NCBI GenBank assembly: GCA_937906455.1
Contig: CALCYT010000012.1
Location: 3,979-67,978 of the forward strand
Source of the DNA: an uncultured Bacteroidales bacterium
Lineage (GTDB): Bacteria; Bacteroidota; Bacteroidia; Bacteroidales; F082
DNA: 64,000 nt
Direction: 5' to 3'
Both the position numbers and the translations under genes were made by a program. The notes under the pieces were generated by a model. The model searched no databases. It saw only the letters and a program-made list of their open reading frames with translations, and was not told the origin of the DNA. Positions 59,318-64,000 of this stretch are shown here, piece after piece. Numbering within the stretch: the first letter of the stretch is position 1; each line of letters opens with the position of its first letter.

Positions 59318-60505
59318 TCATATCTTTATGTCGTATTCCTTGATTTTTCTGTACAACGTCCTCTCGCTTATTCCGAGTTCTTTTGCCGCTTCCTTGCGTT
59401 TGCCGTTATATTTTTGTAAAGCTTTGATAATCACTTCGTTTTCTTTATCTTGCAACGAGAGGTTGTCGTTATGCTCTTCCTGGAGATATTCAACTTCAGC
59501 GTCTTGGGTGTTGTCGTAGTCTATCACTGTCGTCGCCTTGATAGGTGTGATGTTCTGTTGCTGTAACGGTGTCGTCGCGATTTGTCCGGCCGTCAGCTCG
59601 TCAACGGTTTTGCGCAGTTCGGTGATGTCTTTTCGCATGTCGAATAGCACCTTGTAAAGAAGATCGCGTTCTGAGATGGAGTCGGCTTTGCTTTCATCTT
59701 TGAAGATGGCCGGCAAGGCGTTTTGCACCGGCAGATAGTTTCTCAAAATCTCAGGCGTTATTATCCTTTCCGTCTCGATGATGGATATCTGCTCGGTGAC
59801 GTTTTTCAGCTGTCGTATGTTGCCGTCCCAACGGTAGTTTTCGAGAACGCCGAGTGCCTCAGGTGTGAGCTGCACCGCCGGGATGCGGTATTTTTCGGCG
59901 AAGTCGGAAGCGAACTTCCTGAAAAGCATCTTGATGTCGTCTTTTCTCTCGCGCAGAGCCGGTATGTGTATCGGGACGGTGTTGAGGCGGTAGTACAAAT
60001 CCTCGCGGAAACGTCCTTTCTCGATGGCTGTGGGTATATCGACATTGGTGGCGGCGACCACACGCACGTTGGTTTTCTGTATCTTCGATGAGCCGACTTT
60101 TATGAACTCGCCGTTTTCGAGAACTCTAAGGAGGCGTGCCTGCGTCGCCAAAGGCAGTTCTCCCACCTCGTCAAGAAACAGGGTGCCACCGTCAGCAACC
60201 TCGAAATAGCCTTTGCGAGTGTCGTAAGCTCCTGTAAATGAGCCTTTTTCGTGACCGAACAGCTCTGAGTCGATGGTGCCTTCCGGTATGGCGCCGCAGT
60301 TGATGGCGAAATATTGCCCGTGCTTGCGGCTGCTGTTCTGGTGTATTATCTGCGGAAACACATCCTTGCCGGTGCCGCTCTCCCCGTTGATGAACACGGT
60401 GAGGTCGGTGGCGGCCACCTGCACTGCCACCTCGATGGCGCGGTTCAGGGCTGGGTCGTTGCCGATGATGCCGAAACGCTGTTTTATGGCCTGGATGTCA
60501 ATCAT
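59318..60505 (-). CDS. Sigma-54-dependent transcriptional activator without sensory domain
   Basis: 395 residues. The AAA+ domain starts almost at the N-terminus: Walker A GESGTGKD, the sigma-54 contact loop GSFTGA (Ser in place of the usual Ala), Walker B GTLFLDEVGELP and the arginine finger region FREDLYYRLNTVPIHIPALR. A linker of about 90 residues leads to a Fis-type helix-turn-helix (KEAAKELGISERTLYRKIKE). With no receiver, GAF or PAS domain, its input must be concentration or a partner protein. Its start overlaps the pheT stop by 4 bp; lptE follows. Confidence 0.92.
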   Translation of the reverse strand: MIDIQAIKQRFGIIGNDPALNRAIEVAVQVAATDLTVFINGESGTGKDVFPQIIHQNSSRKHGQYFAINCGAIPEGTIDSELFGHEKGSFTGAYDTRKGYFEVADGGTLFLDEVGELPLATQARLLRVLENGEFIKVGSSKIQKTNVRVVAATNVDIPTAIEKGRFREDLYYRLNTVPIHIPALRERKDDIKMLFRKFASDFAEKYRIPAVQLTPEALGVLENYRWDGNIRQLKNVTEQISIIETERIITPEILRNYLPVQNALPAIFKDESKADSISERDLLYKVLFDMRKDITELRKTVDELTAGQIATTPLQQQNITPIKATTVIDYDNTQDAEVEYLQEEHNDNLSLQDKENEVIIKALQKYNGKRKEAAKELGISERTLYRKIKEYDIKI

Positions 60506-62970
60506 CTTAAAGTCGCGTTAAGTTGTTGCTCGATGGCCGACTGAATCCTTGCCATGGTCTTCTCTATCACCTTGTCGGTCAAGGTCTTCTGCTTGTCTTG
60601 CAAGGTGAAACTGACAGCGTATTGTTTCTTGCCCGCCGGAATCTTGTCGCCTTCGTAGATGTCGAACAGATTCACCGATTTCAGGATGTTGCGCTCGGTC
60701 GCGAAAGCCAATTTCTTGATTTGCTCGAACGTCACGTTCTTATCCATGACAAGGGCGAGGTCGCGGCGCACGCTCGGGAACTTCGGCAATGCCTCGAAAC
60801 TGATGGTTTTCAGACCTTTGACAATCTTCACGACCATATCCCAATCGAAGGTGGCGTGAAACACTTCCTTCTTCACGTCGAAAATCTTCAAAGTCTTGGC
60901 GTTGATTTTGCCTAAAGTCACTAACTTGTTGTTATTCAATGAATAAACCATGGAATAGTCGTAATGTTTCTCATCGCCTTCGGTCATTTCAAGCTCATCG
61001 GTGTTGATGCCGACCTTATGGATGACGCCAAGGACATATTTTTTCAAGTCGTAGAATGTGAGGCTCTGTGGCTTGCCGGTCCACGACTCTTCCTTAGCGT
61101 TGCCGGTGATGAGCATGTCGAGGCGGAAGTTCTCGGTGTAGGGATTGAGGGGCTTCTCCTCCGTCGCCTTGTTCTCGGCGTTGTAGTGATATACATTGCC
61201 GAACTCGAAGAATTTCATGTCAAAGCTCTTGAAGCTCTGGTTGCGTGCTATGCTCTCGAGTCCGCCGAACATCAGCGACTGGCGCATCACGTCGAGGTCT
61301 GAGCTTAACGGATTCATAATCTTCACGTTATGAGCCTCGTCGAAGCTGTCGAGGTCACGTGTGTATGCCGATTTCGTGAGAGAGTTGTTCATAATCTCAT
61401 AGAACCCGTTGGAAGCCAACATGATGGAAATCTCTTTCTGAATCTTCTCTTTGTCGGGCTTGTTGTTGACGTTGAGGCTGGCGTTGATTTTTGTCGGGAT
61501 GGCGATGTTGTCGTAGCCGTAGATCCTTAATATCTCTTCAACTAAATCGGCTGGACGATACACATCGACCTTGCATGTCGGCACATCAACGGTGACGTAA
61601 GCGTCGGTGAGCTCAACCACCTGACAGTCAAGGTCTTTGAGGATGTTGACGGCTATATTTTTTTCTATTTCCTGACCTGCAATCTTGTTCAGGTAATCGA
61701 ATCTCAGCTGCACGCGGACAGGGGTGAAGTCGCCGTTTTTGATGTCTTTTATCAATGACGACACGGTGCCGCCTGCGAGTTCTTTCACCAATAATGCGGC
61801 GCGTTTCAATGCATAGAGAGTGATATTCGGGTCGCAGCCGCGCTCATAACGGAAAGAGGCGTCGGTCTGAAGCCCGTGAAAACGTGCGGTCTTACGTATC
61901 GAGGTGGGGTTGAAGTAGGCACTCTCAATGAAGATATTCGTGGTGTTTTCGGTCACACCGGAGTCAAGACCGCCGAACACACCTGCTATGCACATCGGCT
62001 CTTCGGCGTTGCAAATCATGAGGTTGGTGTCGTTGAGCTTACGCTGGATGCCATCCAGAGTGGTGAACGGGGTGTCTTTTGCCAAGCATTTGACAATCAC
62101 CTTCTTACCTTTGATTTTGTCGGCATCGAAGATGTGCAATGGCTGTCCGACCTCCATCAGTATGAAGTTTGAGATATCGACGATGTTGTTGATGGAGCGC
62201 AGTCCCACTGCCTCAAGACGGTGTTTGAGCCATGCCGGTGACGGTCCAACCTTCACGCCGCTCACGGTGACACCGCTGTAGCGAGGGCAGGCCTTGGTGT
62301 CTTCCACCGTGACATCGATGTCGAGGTCGGTGTTTTCCACCTTGAAATCCTCCACCGAGGGGCGTGTGATATGATATTCGCGGGTGTTGTTCAGATGATT
62401 CAGTGCCGCCACAATGTCGCGGTCGCATCCTATGTGTGAGGTGGCGTCGGAACGGTTGGCAGTGAGGCCTATCTCATACGTAAAGTCTTGTTCTACAGGG
62501 AAATAGCACGATGCCGGTTTACCAACCTCGTAACTGTCAGGAAGCACCATGATGCCTTCGTGCGACTCGCCGAGTTGCAGCTCGTCTTCCGCGCAAATCA
62601 TGCCTTCCGACACCTCACCGCGTATCTTGCCTTTCTTGATGGTGAAGTGCTCGTCGCCGCTCCACAGCTCGCATCCTATTGTTGCCACCAGCACCGTTTG
62701 TCCGGCAGCCACGTTAGGCGCGCCGCAGACGATATGCAGAGGCTCGGCCTCGCCGACGTCAACGGTGGTGATGTGCAGATGGTCGGAGTTGGGATGGTCG
62801 ATGCAGGTGAGTACCTTGCCCACCACCACGCCTTTCAAGCCGCCTTTTACCGATTCGTAAGGTGTCATGTCTTCAACTTCTAGACCCGTTCCGGTCAAAA
62901 TTTTTCCAAGTTCTTCAGCAGGCAAATCGCACTGAACGTACTGTTTAAGCCAATTATATGATATTTTCAT
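60502..62970 (-). CDS. pheT: Phenylalanyl-tRNA synthetase subunit beta
   Basis: 822 residues. Order: an N-terminal tRNA-binding (EMAP-II-like) domain (VVGKVLTCIDHPNSDHLHIT), B3/B4 editing domain (SGVTVSGVKVGPSPAWLKHR), B5 (VDVPTCKVDVYRPADLVEEI) and a C-terminal FDX-ACB anticodon-binding domain (ALPKFPSVRRDLALVMDKNV). With PheS it charges tRNA-Phe; pheS is not here. It is first in the series pheT, sigma-54 regulator, lptE, coiled-coil gene, secG. Confidence 0.97.
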   Translation of the reverse strand: MKISYNWLKQYVQCDLPAEELGKILTGTGLEVEDMTPYESVKGGLKGVVVGKVLTCIDHPNSDHLHITTVDVGEAEPLHIVCGAPNVAAGQTVLVATIGCELWSGDEHFTIKKGKIRGEVSEGMICAEDELQLGESHEGIMVLPDSYEVGKPASCYFPVEQDFTYEIGLTANRSDATSHIGCDRDIVAALNHLNNTREYHITRPSVEDFKVENTDLDIDVTVEDTKACPRYSGVTVSGVKVGPSPAWLKHRLEAVGLRSINNIVDISNFILMEVGQPLHIFDADKIKGKKVIVKCLAKDTPFTTLDGIQRKLNDTNLMICNAEEPMCIAGVFGGLDSGVTENTTNIFIESAYFNPTSIRKTARFHGLQTDASFRYERGCDPNITLYALKRAALLVKELAGGTVSSLIKDIKNGDFTPVRVQLRFDYLNKIAGQEIEKNIAVNILKDLDCQVVELTDAYVTVDVPTCKVDVYRPADLVEEILRIYGYDNIAIPTKINASLNVNNKPDKEKIQKEISIMLASNGFYEIMNNSLTKSAYTRDLDSFDEAHNVKIMNPLSSDLDVMRQSLMFGGLESIARNQSFKSFDMKFFEFGNVYHYNAENKATEEKPLNPYTENFRLDMLITGNAKEESWTGKPQSLTFYDLKKYVLGVIHKVGINTDELEMTEGDEKHYDYSMVYSLNNNKLVTLGKINAKTLKIFDVKKEVFHATFDWDMVVKIVKGLKTISFEALPKFPSVRRDLALVMDKNVTFEQIKKLAFATERNILKSVNLFDIYEGDKIPAGKKQYAVSFTLQDKQKTLTDKVIEKTMARIQSAIEQQLNATLR

Positions 62971-62999
62971 TTTGTAAATGTTTGTTACTCAACAATATG

Positions 63000-63085
63000 A
63001 GATTCCTCGACTCCATTACATTCCGTTCGGAATGACGTCTGTGTGTCCGTCATTTCGACTGGAGCGGAGCGGAATGGAGAAATCT
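63000..63085. repeat. Palindromic repeat upstream of pheT
   Basis: The left arm starts AGATTCCTCGACTCC and ends CGGAATGACG (63000-63037), followed by a 10-bp loop and a right arm starting CGTCATTTCGACTGGAGCGG and ending GAGAAATCT (63048-63085). The arms are imperfect inverted copies and belong to the same family as the insert in the U32 gene, but in the opposite order. The remaining intergenic DNA to 63242 shows no gene. Confidence 0.85.
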
Positions 63086-63242
63086 CCTGAACAAACTGCA
63101 AAGATACAAAATTCTGACAAAATGTCAGTTAAAAAATAAAAAAATATTCGACGGCAAATTGGTTTGGTCGGGAAGGTAAATCCTATGAACTACAACCCGA
63201 CGACACAAGCGCCCTGCTCTCTCGGGAAGGGCACAGGAAAAA

Positions 63243-64000
63243 TTACTCCAACCTAACCAGACGCACGGATAGACCGTCGGTCTCGTTGCCGCCGGTCATG
63301 AACCACCAGCCCGAACCAAAGTACAAGTGGTACGCGCCGCTATCATCGATCTCCGTACTCGACCAGTAGTAGCCGCAACGCCCGGCACCGTTCACCGAGT
63401 AACCACGAAAGTAGCCGGCAGCAGGCAAGAACACGCAGCCGACAGACTCGTAGTCGTTCACGAATGTCGTCTTCGTGATGGACGCTCCACTTGACGGCAC
63501 GGTCCCTGTATAATTGTCAGGGAATATTATCATGCCATATACACTCGCCTTCCCGTCCTTGCTGTCAGTCAACGTAACCCTACGGTATGCTCCGCCGTCT
63601 CCGGTATTACCGTTTACGGTGCGGCCGATAAGATACTCCCACTCGGTTTTTGTGGGTATTCTCCAACCGGTGCCGCACGAGGTGCTGCCGTCGCTGTCGT
63701 ATATCGTCTGGCTCGCCATGCCGTAAGCAGTGCTCCAGTTGAAGAATGTGCGCGAATTGGCACTTGGTGAAGCAATATTGTAGTATGTTTGGTCATCGCT
63801 GAACATATACTTGCTGTTATAAACCAAATTGCTCTTTGAAAAGTACACCTTCGTGGTGCTACCTAATGAAAACTCACCCACAAGCGTACCATTAGGATTT
63901 GCAGTTGTCGAGAAGCTGACATCTGCGCCGTATGTGGTGCCGGCTTGGTTGGTGGCATACGCCCTCACATGATATGTGGTGCCGGCTGTCAGACCCGTAA
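63243..64000 (-). CDS. FISUMP-like surface protein, 5' end beyond the window
   Basis: At least 252 residues, open to the right edge on the minus strand. The first visible part is the end of a fibronectin type III-like domain (TGLTAGTTYHVRAYATNQAG). The rest resembles the Fibrobacter succinogenes major paralogous (FISUMP) domain: WRIPTKTEWEYLIGRTVNG, VFLPAAGYFRGYSVNGAGRC, GYYWSSTEIDDSGAYHLYF and the ending LSVRLVRLE. Such proteins are exported and often carry several repeats upstream. No T9SS domain follows the FISUMP part. The missing N-terminus should hold a signal peptide. Confidence 0.75.
   Translation of the reverse strand, partial: TGLTAGTTYHVRAYATNQAGTTYGADVSFSTTANPNGTLVGEFSLGSTTKVYFSKSNLVYNSKYMFSDDQTYYNIASPSANSRTFFNWSTAYGMASQTIYDSDGSTSCGTGWRIPTKTEWEYLIGRTVNGNTGDGGAYRRVTLTDSKDGKASVYGMIIFPDNYTGTVPSSGASITKTTFVNDYESVGCVFLPAAGYFRGYSVNGAGRCGYYWSSTEIDDSGAYHLYFGSGWWFMTGGNETDGLSVRLVRLE

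Noticed and set aside
63086..63242. A small gene in the gap between pheT and the right-edge gene
   Set aside because: No frame with a credible start and coding character was found there.

Overview
The window looks like a chromosomal segment of a Bacteroidota bacterium, most likely an uncultured Bacteroidales lineage. Four things point there. Secreted proteins end in type IX secretion (T9SS) C-terminal sorting domains, and PorZ and a GldH-like lipoprotein are present. The gene order groEL-groES-secG-hypothetical-lptE-sigma-54 regulator is familiar from this phylum. Genes are preceded by the Bacteroidetes -7 promoter element TAnnTTTG and lack clear Shine-Dalgarno sites. Isoprenoids are made by the mevalonate route (HMG-CoA reductase, two GHMP kinases, diphosphomevalonate decarboxylase), which is less usual for Bacteroidales than the MEP route. 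No phage, IS element, rRNA operon or CRISPR array was seen.

Layout. 1-3.3 kb: edge fragment, yicC, nadD, an AlkD-like glycosylase and an AbiEi-type antitoxin without its toxin. 3.3-9.1 kb: MBL hydrolase, a secreted peptidylarginine-deiminase-like T9SS protein, a LysM lytic transglycosylase and a DUF4837 lipoprotein. 9.2-11.2 kb: mvaD and mevalonate kinase. 11.2-15.8 kb: a four-gene envelope operon of unknown function ending in an 839-residue leucine-rich repeat protein. 15.9-22.9 kb: a radical SAM/DUF6873 fusion, a U32 peptidase carrying an inserted palindromic repeat, aspS, a four-helix-bundle cassette and pfkA. 22.9-33 kb: rodA-mrdA, gldH-like, recO-porZ, tRNA-Arg(CCT), panC-panD-flippase-like gene and a lipoprotein. 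33-41 kb: rfaE2, an rRNA methyltransferase, an Ig-like lipoprotein, a T9SS beta-helix protein and a YfhO membrane protein. 40.9-45.1 kb: a surface-glycan patch (two GT4 enzymes, a broken GT4 copy fused to a flippase tail, LicD, methyltransferase). 45.1-50.3 kb: ATP synthase genes atpBEFHAG without atpD/atpC. 50.4-52.6 kb: the other two mevalonate genes. 52.7-55.5 kb: a two-domain thioredoxin-like T9SS protein and a fucose-isomerase-like protein. 55.6-63 kb: groEL/ES, secG, lptE, sigma-54 regulator, pheT. The right edge holds a truncated FISUMP-like surface protein.

The less ordinary signals are these: (1) the 11.2-15.8 kb operon, in which at least three of four products appear to share one domain; (2) intergenic arrays of 7- or 8-bp units, different at each locus, which abut or supply start and stop codons; (3) a palindromic repeat inserted in frame in the U32 peptidase and present again, in the opposite arm order, after pheT; (4) the radical SAM enzyme fused to a DUF6873 (guanidino-modifying-enzyme fold) domain; (5) a secreted deiminase carrying the full PPAD catalytic set. 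All functional calls rest on reading motifs by eye; no database search was possible.
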